A DNA stretch of 64,000 nucleotides from Arthrobacter sp. Leaf69 (GCF_001422645.1 NZ_LMLR01000011.1:317701-381700), one strand, 5' to 3'; shown: positions 45,686-54,596, counted from the first letter of the stretch. Notes: generated by a model from the letters alone, not told the origin. Program-made: numbers and translations.

Positions 45686-46387
45686 TTAGCTGCGGTCGAC
45701 GGCGGCAAGGATCGCCGCGCCCAGCTCGGCCGGCTTGGTGAACTGCGGCCAGTGCCCGGTGGGCAGGTCCACGTAGTCGACGTCGCGAACGCGCCCGAGT
45801 TCCGCAACGTACGGGTGGCCGCCGGCGATCATTTCAATGAGCATTGACGACGGGAACTCGCAGGCGATGACGGTCGCCGGGACGTCGTAGCGGCGCTCGT
45901 CGTTCAGCCGCTGCTGGTCCTGGGCCACGCCCTTGGGCTGCGGGATGGCACGGGCCCGGAACATGGACCGCAGCTCCTCGTCGAGGTCGGTGAGGTCTTC
46001 GTCCTCGAACAACTCCCACGGCGGAAGCGGCACCGCGTCGCCGTCGTCCGGCAGGTCGTCGTTGATGACGCCGCCGTCTCCCAGCGGCCCGCTGTCCACG
46101 TAGATCGCCCGGACCACCCTGTCCGGGCGGGCGTCGACGGCGCCGTGGATGATGGCGCCACCGCCCGAGTGGCCCACCAGGACCACGGGGTCATCGAAGG
46201 CGTCGATTATCGCCACCACGGCGTCGATATGCGTCCGCAAGCCGATGCCGGCCCGCGGCGCGTCTGCCGATTCCAGCCCGGGCAGCGTCAGCGGGTGGAC
46301 GTGATGTCCGGCCGCAACCAGCGGCGGGGTCACCTCCTCCCACGATGAGGCGTCCAACCAGAAACCGGGTACCAGGATGATGTCCAT
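45686..46387 (-). CDS. alpha/beta hydrolase
   Basis: 233-aa cytosolic alpha/beta-hydrolase-fold protein. N-terminal IILVPGFWLDASSWEEV gives the oxyanion strand, the nucleophile Ser is in GHSGGGAI (about 94-101), and the catalytic His is probably in DLPTGHWPQFTKP near the C-terminus. The acid is expected between them. Substrate unknown; it resembles small esterase-like proteins of the pimeloyl-ACP/EstC type. TAGGGT ends 6 nt before the ATG (leaderless). Convergent with def. Confidence 0.9.
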   Translation of the reverse strand: MDIILVPGFWLDASSWEEVTPPLVAAGHHVHPLTLPGLESADAPRAGIGLRTHIDAVVAIIDAFDDPVVLVGHSGGGAIIHGAVDARPDRVVRAIYVDSGPLGDGGVINDDLPDDGDAVPLPPWELFEDEDLTDLDEELRSMFRARAIPQPKGVAQDQQRLNDERRYDVPATVIACEFPSSMLIEMIAGGHPYVAELGRVRDVDYVDLPTGHWPQFTKPAELGAAILAAVDRS

Positions 46388-46393
46388 GCCGGT

Positions 46394-46399
46394 ACCCTA
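46394..46399 (-). promoter_or_regulatory. -10 hexamer TAGGGT, leaderless hydrolase start
   Basis: Ends 6 nt before ATG 46387. Confidence 0.6.
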
Positions 46400-46466
46400 C
46401 CTTCCCGGTCCGACGAAACGGCCGTGGAGCGTGGAAATGCCGCCTCACGGATTTCCCGCTGCGCGG

Positions 46467-47414
46467 TTATCCCTCGTCCGGCCTCTGCAGCATGGCGGCG
46501 TGATCCGGAACGTAGCGGAACAACTCCCGGGGTGGGCGCGTGTAGTTGACGGCCTTGGGCCGTTCCGGCAACGTCACCGGCTCCATCCGGACTTCCGTGT
46601 AGTCGATGCTGGAGAGCAGGTGGGCGATCATGTTGATCCTGGCCCGGCGTTTGTCCTCCGCCTCGACCACGTACCAAGGCGATTCGGCGGTGTCTGTCTG
46701 CATGAACATGTCATCCTTGGCCCGGGAGTAGTCTTCCCAGCGGAGGATCGACTCCCGGTCCATCGGCGAGAGTTTCCACTGCCGCATCGGATCATCCAGC
46801 CGTGACTTGAAGCGCCGTTCCTGTTCCGCGTGGCTGATCGAGAACCAGTACTTGAACACGAGGATGCCGTCCTGGACCAGGAGGCGTTCAAAGACCGGGC
46901 ACTGCGCCATAAAGCGTTTGTGTTCGGCGGGCGTGCAGAATCCCATCACGTGTTCGACGCCGGCCCGGTTGTACCAGGAACGGTCCATCAGGACGATCTC
47001 CCCCGCGGCGGGGAGGTGCGCCACGTAGCGCTGGAAATACCATTCGCCCCGCTGCCGCTCCGTCGGGGCCGGCAGTGCCACGATGCGGGCCACGCGCGGA
47101 TTCAGGTACTGGGTGACCCGTTTGATGGCACTGCCCTTGCCTGCGGCGTCGCGCCCTTCGAAGATCACCAGCACCCGCGCGCCCGAGCTGCGGACCCATT
47201 CCTGGAGCGCGACGAGCTCGGCCTGGAGCCGGAAGAGCTCTTCCTCGTACACGCCGAGGGGCAGCCGCGCGGGCCTCGAGGACTTGCGGCCCGACCCGCC
47301 TTTCCGGGCTGCGTTTTTCTTGCCGGTGCCGTCCTTTTTCTTGCCAGCGCCGTCCTTGCCGGAGGCGGCCGTGTCGGAGCCGGCTGTGTCGGAGCCGTCT
47401 ATGTTCTGTGCCAT
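46467..47414 (-). CDS. ppk2: polyphosphate kinase 2
   Basis: Transfers phosphate between polyphosphate and nucleotides, of the PPK2 family. 315 aa, with a Lys/Gly/Ser-rich N-terminal 50-residue extension. Walker A FEGRDAAGKGSAIKR is near residues 83-97, the lid and Walker B region VLMDRSWYNRAGVEHVMGF near 141-159, and the C-terminal SPWYVVEAEDKRRARINMIAHLL matches the class I arm. The extension is basic and likely unstructured. No good promoter was seen near the ATG. It is divergent from the PfkB gene. Confidence 0.94.
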   Translation of the reverse strand: MAQNIDGSDTAGSDTAASGKDGAGKKKDGTGKKNAARKGGSGRKSSRPARLPLGVYEEELFRLQAELVALQEWVRSSGARVLVIFEGRDAAGKGSAIKRVTQYLNPRVARIVALPAPTERQRGEWYFQRYVAHLPAAGEIVLMDRSWYNRAGVEHVMGFCTPAEHKRFMAQCPVFERLLVQDGILVFKYWFSISHAEQERRFKSRLDDPMRQWKLSPMDRESILRWEDYSRAKDDMFMQTDTAESPWYVVEAEDKRRARINMIAHLLSSIDYTEVRMEPVTLPERPKAVNYTRPPRELFRYVPDHAAMLQRPDEG

Positions 47415-47542
47415 GGCGCCCGTCCCATTTCATCGCGGCGTGGCGGACCTTCTGCCGCTTTTCCTGCCGCGCCCATTCTCGCCGAGCGGTTGACTGCCCA
47501 CAAGGGGACGGCGGACCCGGGACAGCCCCGGGCCCGTGCTCC

Positions 47543-47548
47543 TATGCT
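47543..47548 (+). promoter_or_regulatory. -10 hexamer TATGCT, leaderless PfkB-family start
   Basis: Ends 6 nt before ATG 47555; used to choose that start over ATG 47579. Confidence 0.6.
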
Positions 47549-47554
47549 GGGGCC

Positions 47555-48511
47555 ATGGAAGCCCCCGGACGGAGCATGATGCAGCCCATTCTCACGCTTA
47601 CCGTCAATCCCGCGCTGGACGTAAGCACTGCAACGGAGCGCGTTACCAGCGGCCACAAACTGCGCTGCGGCGCCAGCCGCCTTGATCCGGGCGGCGGGGG
47701 CGTGAACGTGTCCCGGGTGGTGCAGCGCCTGGGCGGGCGGACACTGGCGGTCTACACCGCCGGCGGACCCACCGGAGAGGCTTACCGCCGCCTCATCGAG
47801 GCCGAACGCATCCCCACCCTGGCGGTGCCCATCCAAGGCAGTACGCGCGAGGACTTCACGGTGGACGAGACGACGACGGGCAAGCAGTTCCGCTTTGTGC
47901 TTCAGGGCCCCGAACTGAGTGAACCCGAGTGGCGGCTGTGCCTGGCGCTCGTGGCGGATTCGATTCCCGTGGGTGGGTACGTCGTGGCCAGCGGCAGCCT
48001 GCCGCCGGGGGTCCCGGATGATTTCTATGCCCAGGTGGCGCGGCTGGCGCGCCGGCATGAGGCCCGCTGCATTGTGGACGCCTCCGGCCCGGCGCTGGCC
48101 GAAGCCCTCGCTGAGGGGGTGTTCCTGGTGAAGCCGAGCCGGCGGGAGTTGGGGCTGCACTTTGGCACAACGCTGGAGAGCGGTGAGAGCCAGGTTGAGG
48201 CCGCCGCGGGGCTCGTCGCGGACGGGTCCGCGGAGCATGTCGCCCTGACCCTGGGTGCGGAAGGTGCCGTGCTGGCCTCGAAGTCCGGGATCCTTCGGCT
48301 GGCCGTGCCGGAGGTGGAGGTGCGAAGCACCGTCGGTGCGGGCGACAGCTTCCTGGCCGCCTTCGTCCTCCGCCTGGCGCAGGGCCGCACCCTCGCGGCG
48401 GCGCTCCGGGCCGCCGTCGCCGCCGGAAGCGCCACGGTGACGACGCAGGCCACCGAACTCTGCCACCGGGAGGATGTGGAGCGGCTGGAGGCGGGACTCG
48501 CCGCCGGGTAG
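47555..48511 (+). CDS. PfkB-family kinase (1-phosphofructokinase / hexose kinase-like)
   Basis: 318-aa sugar kinase of the ribokinase fold. TLTVNPALDVSTATE is the FruK/LacC-type beginning, DPGGGGVNVSRVVQRLG the sugar-binding motif and AGDSFLAAFVLRLAQG the catalytic motif with Asp. 1-Phosphofructokinase or 6-phosphofructokinase II are the named relatives; the sequence cannot separate them, and no PTS genes are near. ATG 47555 lies 7 nt after a -10 hexamer; ATG 47579 is an internal alternative. Convergent with the HNH gene (1 nt apart). Confidence 0.88.
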   Translation: MEAPGRSMMQPILTLTVNPALDVSTATERVTSGHKLRCGASRLDPGGGGVNVSRVVQRLGGRTLAVYTAGGPTGEAYRRLIEAERIPTLAVPIQGSTREDFTVDETTTGKQFRFVLQGPELSEPEWRLCLALVADSIPVGGYVVASGSLPPGVPDDFYAQVARLARRHEARCIVDASGPALAEALAEGVFLVKPSRRELGLHFGTTLESGESQVEAAAGLVADGSAEHVALTLGAEGAVLASKSGILRLAVPEVEVRSTVGAGDSFLAAFVLRLAQGRTLAAALRAAVAAGSATVTTQATELCHREDVERLEAGLAAG

Positions 48512-48512
48512 T

Positions 48513-49316
48513 TTACTGAGTCTCGGGAACAACCGTCTGCTGCCCGGGGCAGGAGGCGAGGACCCTTTTCATGGCGTCCTTCTCCGCCGGAGTGACCCAC
48601 AGACGGTAGGCGGCTTTGACGGAGATCTGCCGGGCGACATAGTGGCAGCGGAAGTTCTTGTTGGGCGGCAGCCAGGTGGCGGCGTCGGACGCGCTTTTGT
48701 CCTGGTTCGCGGGGCCGTCGACAGCGATCAGGTTCAGCGGATCGTTCGCCAGGTGCTCGCGTTGCGCGGGTGTCAGCAGCTGGGCACCCTTTTGCCAGGC
48801 ATCCCCCAGCGCCACGACGTGATCGATCTGCACTGCTTTGCTGCTCCCGGATCCCCGTCGGAAGGTGAGCTGGCGGCCGGTGTAGGGTTCCCGGAAGGTC
48901 CCGCCAGCCACCCGGCACTGGGATTCCTCGGTGAATTCGGCGCCGGAAAGGTCCCGGCGGAGGATGTCGTTGCGGGTGTCGCAGCCGTTGCGGTCCACGT
49001 CCAGCCAGGCCTGTCCGTACGCGCTGCGGTCGTAATTGTCCTTGGCGGCCCGGCCTTTGACGGGAAGTGTGTCCAGCAGCGCCGCCGCGGGACCCCGCGT
49101 AACAGGGCGCACGGAAGGGACCGCGTCCATCCAGCCGGTTGCCAGGACGGGAGCTTCGCTGGGTCCTCCCGCCGGCGGCTCGACGGCGGCAAACTGCCCG
49201 ACGGTGAAGAACCAGCCGAGTCCCGCGACGACGGCGAGTGCCGCAGCGGCAAGCAGGGCCCACGCCTGGCGGGACCGGCGTCGTTCCCTCCGGAACTCCG
49301 CCCAGGTGAGCGTCAT
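48513..49316 (-). CDS. membrane-anchored HNH endonuclease family protein (DUF1524)
   Basis: 267 aa. A basic N-terminus (RRERRRSRQ) and one hydrophobic helix (ALLAAAALAVVAGLGWFFTV, about 20-40) predict a signal-anchored or secreted enzyme. The nuclease domain has the His-Asn-His style motif IDHVVALGDAW (about 163), then NDPLNLIAVDGPANQDKSASDAATWLPPNKNFRCHYVARQ, as in DUF1524/GmrSD C-terminal-like nucleases. Four cysteines in the domain could form disulfides outside the cell. DNA scavenging or defence at the surface is possible, without evidence from neighbours. Confidence 0.9.
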   Translation of the reverse strand: MTLTWAEFRRERRRSRQAWALLAAAALAVVAGLGWFFTVGQFAAVEPPAGGPSEAPVLATGWMDAVPSVRPVTRGPAAALLDTLPVKGRAAKDNYDRSAYGQAWLDVDRNGCDTRNDILRRDLSGAEFTEESQCRVAGGTFREPYTGRQLTFRRGSGSSKAVQIDHVVALGDAWQKGAQLLTPAQREHLANDPLNLIAVDGPANQDKSASDAATWLPPNKNFRCHYVARQISVKAAYRLWVTPAEKDAMKRVLASCPGQQTVVPETQ

Positions 49317-49415
49317 GCCGGCTTCCGGGCGGGGTGAAGTCTCTTCACCCCCGAAGCCTAGGCCGCTCCCCCGGCGCCCCGGGGGTTGTCCACAGTGTGG
49401 AGGACGGGTGCCCTG

Positions 49416-49625
49416 TCAGTTCTCCCTGGTCACGCGTACCAGGTCTTCGTTGGCGAGGGCCATCAGCGATTCGAGCTGCTGGACCCGCGCCTCGTCGACG
49501 TCACCGGCCGCATACTTGGCGCGGGCGTCGTCGAGGAGCCGTTTGGCTTCCTTGGCGTTCGCGCGGGCGACGTCCAATGCGTGTTCCAGGGTGGTTTCGT
49601 GCTCCACTGCCGAGTTCTGTTCCAT
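49416..49625 (-). CDS. small coiled-coil hypothetical protein
   Basis: 69 aa, almost entirely helical with heptad-like Ala/Leu/Glu repeats (LEHALDVARANAKEAKRLLDDARAKY). No known family seen. CACAAT ends 6 nt before the ATG, a weak form of the leaderless -10. Codon use is normal for the genome. It lies behind the GAPDH gene, separated from it by a hairpin. Confidence 0.6.
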   Translation of the reverse strand: MEQNSAVEHETTLEHALDVARANAKEAKRLLDDARAKYAAGDVDEARVQQLESLMALANEDLVRVTREN

Positions 49626-49642
49626 TGCACCATTGTGGTGCT

Positions 49643-49678
49643 CTTTCCCGGCCGATTCCAGAGGATCGGCCGGGAAAG
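49643..49678 (-). terminator. hairpin downstream of GAPDH gene
   Basis: Perfect 14-bp stem (49643-49656, 49665-49678) with an 8-nt loop; no long U-run. Confidence 0.65.
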
Positions 49679-49709
49679 GCAGAACGGCACAGAATTCAGG
49701 CGTGGGATC

Positions 49710-51206
49710 TCAGGCGTCGACCTCGACGGGCAGGCCGGCCGCTTCCAAGGTGGCGGCAGCGTCCTTGGCGGGGAATGACGGCGGGTTCACGCCGGCCATT
49801 TCCTCCATCACGCGGACCACCTGGCAGCTGTAGCCGAATTCGTTGTCGTACCAGACGTAGAGAACCAGGTTCTTGTCGTTGGAGATCGTGGCGAGGCCGT
49901 CGACGATGCCCGCGCGGCGCGAGCCGACAAAGTCGGTGGAGACCACTTCGGGAGAATCGATGTAGTCGATCTGCTTGCGGAGGTCCGAGTGCAGCGACAT
50001 TTCCCGCAGGTAATCGTTGACTTCGTCCTTGGTGGTGCCGTTTTCCAGGCTCAGGTTCAGGATGGCCAGCGACACGTCGGGGGTGGGGACGCGGATGGAG
50101 CTGCCGGTGAGCTTGCCCAGCAGTTCGGGCAGCGCCTTGGCGACAGCCTTGGCGGCGCCGGTCTCGGTGATGACCATGTTCAGCGCGGCGGAGCGTCCGC
50201 GGCGGTCGCCCTTGTGGAAGTTGTCGATCAGGTTCTGGTCGTTCGTGAACGAGTGGACCGTCTCCACGTGGCCGTGCACCACGCCGTACCGGTCGTTGAT
50301 GGCCTTCAGCACGGGGGTGATGGCGTTGGTGGTGCAGGAGGCCGCTGACACGATTGTGTCCGAGTCGGCGATGGTGCCGTGGTTGATGCCGTGAACGATG
50401 TTCTTCAGCTCGCCCTTGCCCGGCGCCGTGAGCAGGACCCGGGAGACGCCCTTGCTCTGCAGGTGCTGGGACAGGCCCTCGGCGTCGCGCCAGCGTCCCG
50501 TGTTGTCGACCACCAGGGCGTCGTGGATGCCGTAGGCGGTGTAGTCGACCGTGGCGGGGTTGTCCGAGTAGATGACCTGGATCTGGACACCGTTGGCGGT
50601 GATGGTGTCGTTTTCGAGGTCCACCTTGATGGTGCCTTCGAAGGAGCCGTGGACCGAGTCGCGTCGCAGGAGGCTGGCGCGCTTGGCGAGGTCGTTGTCC
50701 GAACCGCGGCGCACCACGATGGCGCGCAGGCGCAGGCCGTGGCCTCCGCCGGCCTTTTCGATCAGGAGGCGGGCCAGGAGCCGGCCGATGCGGCCGAAGC
50801 CGTAGAGGACGACGTCGGTGCTGGTGCGGTCATCGCCGCCGCGCTTGCCCACGACGTCGGCGAGTTCGGCACGGAGGAACTCGTCCAGGGTGGCGCCGTT
50901 GCCCTCGGCCCGGTACTTCTCGGTGAGGCGGGCAATGTCGATGGCTGCGGCGCCGAGCTCCAGCTTGGTCAGGGCATCCAGCAGCGGGGCGGTCTCTTCG
51001 AGGCGCAGTTCTTCCTTGCTCATCCGGCGCGCGAAGCGATGGGCCTTGAGGATGTTCATGGTGGACTTGTTGATCAGGCTGCGGCCGTGGATGGAGGTGA
51101 CCACGTTGTTTTCCCGGTACAGCCGGCCGATCACCGGAATCATGGCCTCGGCGAGCGCCTCCCGGCCCATCCACGTATCAAGACAAGAATCTGACGTCTG
51201 GCTCAC
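49710..51206 (-). CDS. gap: glyceraldehyde-3-phosphate dehydrogenase, long (GapB/480-aa) type
   Basis: 498-aa GAPDH. An N-terminal domain of about 120 residues absent from ordinary 335-aa GAPDH precedes the Rossmann fold, which starts at VVLYGFGRIGRLLARLL (about 130). The catalytic Cys is in SAASCTTNAI (about 291), with the His further on in the SVHGSF/HTF region context. Long GAPDHs of corynebacteria (GapB) favour NADP and act in gluconeogenesis; applying that here is inference. GTG 51206 has GGAAGG 7 nt upstream. A perfect 16-bp palindrome lies 26 bp upstream of the start. rnpB is next on the same strand. Confidence 0.94.
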   Translation of the reverse strand: MSQTSDSCLDTWMGREALAEAMIPVIGRLYRENNVVTSIHGRSLINKSTMNILKAHRFARRMSKEELRLEETAPLLDALTKLELGAAAIDIARLTEKYRAEGNGATLDEFLRAELADVVGKRGGDDRTSTDVVLYGFGRIGRLLARLLIEKAGGGHGLRLRAIVVRRGSDNDLAKRASLLRRDSVHGSFEGTIKVDLENDTITANGVQIQVIYSDNPATVDYTAYGIHDALVVDNTGRWRDAEGLSQHLQSKGVSRVLLTAPGKGELKNIVHGINHGTIADSDTIVSAASCTTNAITPVLKAINDRYGVVHGHVETVHSFTNDQNLIDNFHKGDRRGRSAALNMVITETGAAKAVAKALPELLGKLTGSSIRVPTPDVSLAILNLSLENGTTKDEVNDYLREMSLHSDLRKQIDYIDSPEVVSTDFVGSRRAGIVDGLATISNDKNLVLYVWYDNEFGYSCQVVRVMEEMAGVNPPSFPAKDAAATLEAAGLPVEVDA

Positions 51207-51487
51207 AGAAATACCTTCCTAGAATCCACCACATACGACGTCGTATGCGGAAGTCGGCGGCCGGAGGTTCTCCGGCACCTCGGCGCCGGGGATTCGGTCC
51301 ACCCCGGGCGCCTGTCGAGCAAAGAAAAGCCACCGGCTGCGAACGCAGACCCGGCGGCAGAACTTCTACGTTCACCATCCATTCTACGGGCGGGCCGGCG
51401 GGGTCCGGTGCCCGGTGACGCGTGAAATGACTCACACGGGGCCAGACCGGGCAGGATCGGGGCGCGAGGCAGAGCCGCGGCGATGTG
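51207..51487 (-). promoter_or_regulatory. upstream region of gap, downstream of rnpB
   Basis: 281 bp without a gene. It holds the gap ribosome site, the palindrome, and a hairpin-forming GC-rich stretch that may be the rnpB 3' terminator. No clear -35/-10 pair was identified near the palindrome. Confidence 0.4.
51232..51247. promoter_or_regulatory. perfect 16-bp palindrome CATACGACGTCGTATG
   Basis: An exact self-complementary 16-mer placed 26-41 nt upstream of the gap start codon. Dyads of this kind (TACGACGTCGTA core) are typical operators for dimeric repressors, for example GntR- or LacI-family sugar regulators. Confidence 0.65.
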
Positions 51488-51887
51488 GGTGGATGGGTTG
51501 ACCGATACGCCGGGTTCTGTGTTCCCGTGCCGTTACCAGCACAGGAGTAGCGGCCATCCATCTACGAACGCCGTTGCCGACGCCCTCCAGCAGCCTACCC
51601 GGACACTCGGGCGGGCAGCCCTCAAACGTGTCCTGTCTGGCCTTGCTCCGGGTGGGGTTTACCTAGCCTTCCCGGTCACCCGGGAAGCTGGTGGTCTCTT
51701 ACACCACCGTTTCACCCTTACCTGCCCTGCGGCCCGTGCAAGCACACGCCGCATGCAGGCGGTCTGCTCTCTGTGGCACTGGCCTGCGGGTTACCCCGAG
51801 TGGGCGTTACCCACCACCCTGCCCTGCGGAGCCCGGACGTTCCTCGAGCCACTTCCGTGGCGCGCGGCCGCCTGGTCAACCCATCCG
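51488..51887 (-). ncRNA. rnpB: RNase P RNA (M1-type)
   Basis: Catalytic RNA that trims tRNA 5' ends. On the minus strand the type-A landmarks appear: GAGGAACGTCCGGGCTCC near the 5' end (CR I), the GC-rich P-domains, GGTTACCCG-like stretches, and CACAGAACCCGGCGTATCGGTCAACCC at the 3' end, which pairs with the 5' GGGTTGACC. The upstream minus-strand TAGAAT hexamer (51899-51894) fits a start near 51887. A protein frame open across this region is meaningless. Confidence 0.94.
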
Positions 51888-51893
51888 CCGTCC

Positions 51894-51899
51894 ATTCTA
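51894..51899 (-). promoter_or_regulatory. -10 hexamer TAGAAT of rnpB
   Basis: Ends about 6 nt before the predicted 5' end of RNase P RNA. Confidence 0.55.
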
Positions 51900-51994
51900 C
51901 GGTCTCCCCCGGCGGAGCCCTCCCACCAGCGTATTTTGGGGCCGCCGGTGGGAGAATTGGAGGAGTATTCCTGCTAGTCAAGGAAACGATTGAA

Positions 51995-52843
51995 GTGAAC
52001 TGGACAGCCATCATCATCTGGGTCCTCGCCATCATCCTGGTGCTCATCCTCGCCAGGATGTCGATCAAAATTGTCCGTCAGTATGAACAAGGCGTCCTGT
52101 TCCGGCTGGGCCGGGTGGTCGCGGTCCGGATGCCCGGCCTGCGGTTTATCATCCCGGTGGTGGACCGGCTTCAGCTGGTGAGCCTGCGGATCGTGACAAT
52201 GCCGATCCAGTCACAAGGGATCATCACCCAGGACAACGTCAGCGTCGACATCTCGGCAGTGGCGTATTACCGGGTGGTCGACGCCGTGAAGTCCGTCGTA
52301 GCGATCGAAGACGTCGCGGCGGCCATCAACCAGATCGCCCAGACCACCCTGCGGAAGGTGGTGGGCCGGCACAGCCTGGACCAGACGCTGTCCGAGACCG
52401 AGCGGATCAACAGCGACATCCGGGAAATTTTGGACGCCCTCACCCTGGAATGGGGCGTCGAAGTGACACTCGTTGAACTCAAGGACATCCAGCTCCCGGA
52501 CAGTATGAAGCGGGCGATGGCCCGGCAGGCGGAGGCCGAGCGGGAGAAGCGGGCCAAGATCATCGCGGCCGAAGGAGAGGCGATCGCTGCCGTGGCGCTG
52601 GGCGCGGCATCAGACACGATGATGGCCCACCCCGTCGCCCTGCAGTTGCGGAATCTTCAGTCCCTCGTGGAGATCGGGGTCGACAAGAACTCAACGGTCG
52701 TCTTCCCCGCGCCCTTGATGAGCACCATCGCCGAACTGGCAGCATTTCTGGCACGCGAGGACCACGCGGCCAAGACAGGGATTGCGGGAACGCCGGCGAC
52801 GCCACCGGCGGAGTCACCGGCGCCACCATTTAGGGCCGCGTAG
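51995..52843 (+). CDS. slipin / SPFH (stomatin-like) membrane protein
   Basis: 282-aa protein of the stomatin/prohibitin (SPFH) family. One N-terminal transmembrane helix ([17 protein letters not shown]) is followed by the SPFH/band 7 domain: [62 protein letters not shown], and [43 protein letters not shown]. Scaffold role in membrane microdomains is the family idea. GTG 51995 is chosen: AAGGAAA lies 8 nt upstream, and the frame before it runs into rnpB. The C-terminal 40 residues are Ala/Pro-rich. Confidence 0.92.
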   Translation: MNWTAIIIWVLAIILVLILARMSIKIVRQYEQGVLFRLGRVVAVRMPGLRFIIPVVDRLQLVSLRIVTMPIQSQGIITQDNVSVDISAVAYYRVVDAVKSVVAIEDVAAAINQIAQTTLRKVVGRHSLDQTLSETERINSDIREILDALTLEWGVEVTLVELKDIQLPDSMKRAMARQAEAEREKRAKIIAAEGEAIAAVALGAASDTMMAHPVALQLRNLQSLVEIGVDKNSTVVFPAPLMSTIAELAAFLAREDHAAKTGIAGTPATPPAESPAPPFRAA

Positions 52844-52857
52844 CCCGCGGCCGGGCC

Positions 52858-52863
52858 TAGGAT
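52858..52863 (+). promoter_or_regulatory. -10 hexamer TAGGAT, leaderless esterase start
   Basis: Ends 6 nt before ATG 52870. Confidence 0.6.
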
Positions 52864-52869
52864 CGATGC

Positions 52870-53745
52870 ATGGACCAGTCCGCCCTGACCCGGCGCAGGC
52901 TGCTTGAGCTGGCAGCTATTGGCTTTGGTGCGTCCGCGCTCACAGCGTGCACGGAAGGCCTCACACCGGTCGAGACATCCCTTCCCGCCGCTACCGCACC
53001 GACGGCCGCCGCCCCGCTGACCGTCCGGACCAGCGCCGGCTCCTTCGTCTCCGCCTACCGGCCCGGGGTCGCCACGCGCTGGTCCCTGGCCGCGCCCGAT
53101 ATGCCGCCCGGCAACGCTCAGCCCGAACTGCCCGTGGCGATCTTTCTGCACGGACTCGGCGGTGACCACTCCGTCCTGCTGGAGAGCCTGGCTGCCGACG
53201 AGGCCCTGCGGCGGCACCTCGACGCCGGCGGCGCGCCCTTCGCGATCGCGGCCGTGGACGGCGGGGACAACTGGTGGCATCCGCGCGCGAACGGCACCGA
53301 CACCCAGTCAATGCTGGTGAAGGAATTTGCGCCGTTCCTCGGACGGCGGGGCTACGACCTCGGCAGGATCGGCCTCGTCGGCCTCTCGATGGGAGGTTTC
53401 GGGTCCCTCCTGCTCGCCTCCCAGGGCAGGCTGCCCGGGGTCCGGGCCGTCGCGGCCATGAGTCCGGCGGTCTGGAAAGCGTACGATCCTCGCTTGAACA
53501 ACGCCTTCGACGGCCCGGCCGACTTCGCGGCACACGACGTGTTCGCGCTCCGCTCCGGCCTCGCGGCACTGCCCAAACGGATCGATTGCGGCACGGGAGA
53601 CGACCTTGCCGCCACGGTTCGTGACTACCGTGCCGGTCTGCCGGGTGCCGTCGAGGGTGGTTTCCAGCCCGGCGGCCACGACGACACCTACTGGCGTTCC
53701 GTCCTGCCCGGCGTGTTGTCCTTCCTGGGCCGCAACCTCGGCTGA
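52870..53745 (+). CDS. Tat-exported lipoprotein, esterase-D-like alpha/beta hydrolase
   Basis: 291 aa. The N-terminus has a twin-arginine pattern (LTRRRLLELAAIGFGASALTAC) ending in a lipobox ALTAC, so it is probably exported folded and lipidated. The mature part is an alpha/beta hydrolase of the esterase D / antigen 85 type: PVAIFLHGLGGDH (oxyanion), nucleophile GLSMGGFGSLLLA, and His in GGHDDTYWRSVLP. Surface ester hydrolysis or acyl transfer is possible. It follows the slipin gene and is leaderless by its -10 position. Confidence 0.92.
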   Translation: MDQSALTRRRLLELAAIGFGASALTACTEGLTPVETSLPAATAPTAAAPLTVRTSAGSFVSAYRPGVATRWSLAAPDMPPGNAQPELPVAIFLHGLGGDHSVLLESLAADEALRRHLDAGGAPFAIAAVDGGDNWWHPRANGTDTQSMLVKEFAPFLGRRGYDLGRIGLVGLSMGGFGSLLLASQGRLPGVRAVAAMSPAVWKAYDPRLNNAFDGPADFAAHDVFALRSGLAALPKRIDCGTGDDLAATVRDYRAGLPGAVEGGFQPGGHDDTYWRSVLPGVLSFLGRNLG

Positions 53746-53819
53746 CCCCGCGGCTTCCGGGCCGGCCAGTCCGAGCAGGCGCAGTGCCGGACGGCGGGCC
53801 GCCACCGGGATCGGACGGC

Positions 53820-53825
53820 TAAGAT
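53820..53825 (+). promoter_or_regulatory. -10 hexamer TAAGAT, leaderless yaaA start
   Basis: Ends 6 nt before GTG 53832. Confidence 0.6.
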
Positions 53826-53831
53826 TGGCCA

Positions 53832-54596
53832 GTGCTGATTCTGCTGCCGCCCTCCGAAGGCAAGACCCCCGCGACGGCCGGCAACGCCGTCGACTGGACC
53901 TCCCTGAGCTTTCCCGAACTGAACACGTACCGGGCCAAGGTGCTGGACGGCCTCGGAACGGTTAGCGCCCACGAAGATGCCCTCGCGCTCCTGGGCGTGG
54001 GCGCCTCGCTGCGCGCCGACGTCGAACGCAACACGCGGCTGCACGCCGAGCCGGCCGCCCCGGCCCATCAGGTCTACTCCGGCGTGCTGTATGACGCGCT
54101 GGGCTATGACTCGCTGACGGCCGCGCAGAAGCGCAAGGCGGATGAATCAGTCATGGTCATTTCCGCGCTCTGGGGTGCCATCCGCTTCGGGGACAGCGTG
54201 CCTGCTTACCGGCTGTCGATGTCCACCGCACTGCCCGATGTCGGACGGCTGGCGTCGTTTTGGAAACCGCAGCTCACGGCGGCCCTCGCCGGGGTCGTGG
54301 ACGGTGAACTGCTGGTGGACTGCCGTTCCAGCACCTACGCCGCGGCGTGGGCTCCCCCGCCCCAGCTGACCGTGGCCGTGAACGTCTTCACCGAGGTGGA
54401 CGGCGTGCGTAAGGTGGTCAGTCACTTCGCCAAGCACACTCGAGGCGAGCTCGCCCGGCACCTGCTGACCCGGCGGGGCAGGGCGCCGCGGACACCGGCG
54501 CAGCTGAGACAAGCTGCGGCCGAAAAGTGGACCGCGGAGCTGGTCGAGGGCACGGCCCGGAAGCCGCACGCCCTGAACATCATCCTGCCCAACTAG
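53832..54596 (+). CDS. yaaA: YaaA family peroxide-stress protein (DUF328)
   Basis: 254 aa. LILLPPSEGKT is the conserved beginning of YaaA/DUF328, followed by YSGVLYDALGYDSL, MVISALWGAIRFGDSVPAYRLSM and the C-terminal FTEVDGVRKVVSHFAKHTRGELARHLL. The E. coli protein lowers intracellular iron and binds DNA under H2O2. The gene starts with GTG on the predicted transcription start. Convergent with the zinc-ribbon gene across a hairpin. Confidence 0.92.
   Translation: MLILLPPSEGKTPATAGNAVDWTSLSFPELNTYRAKVLDGLGTVSAHEDALALLGVGASLRADVERNTRLHAEPAAPAHQVYSGVLYDALGYDSLTAAQKRKADESVMVISALWGAIRFGDSVPAYRLSMSTALPDVGRLASFWKPQLTAALAGVVDGELLVDCRSSTYAAAWAPPPQLTVAVNVFTEVDGVRKVVSHFAKHTRGELARHLLTRRGRAPRTPAQLRQAAAEKWTAELVEGTARKPHALNIILPN

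Noticed and set aside
51773-51994. Upstream extension of the slipin frame
   Set aside because: It lies inside RNase P RNA; the ribosome site and GTG at 51995 mark the real start.
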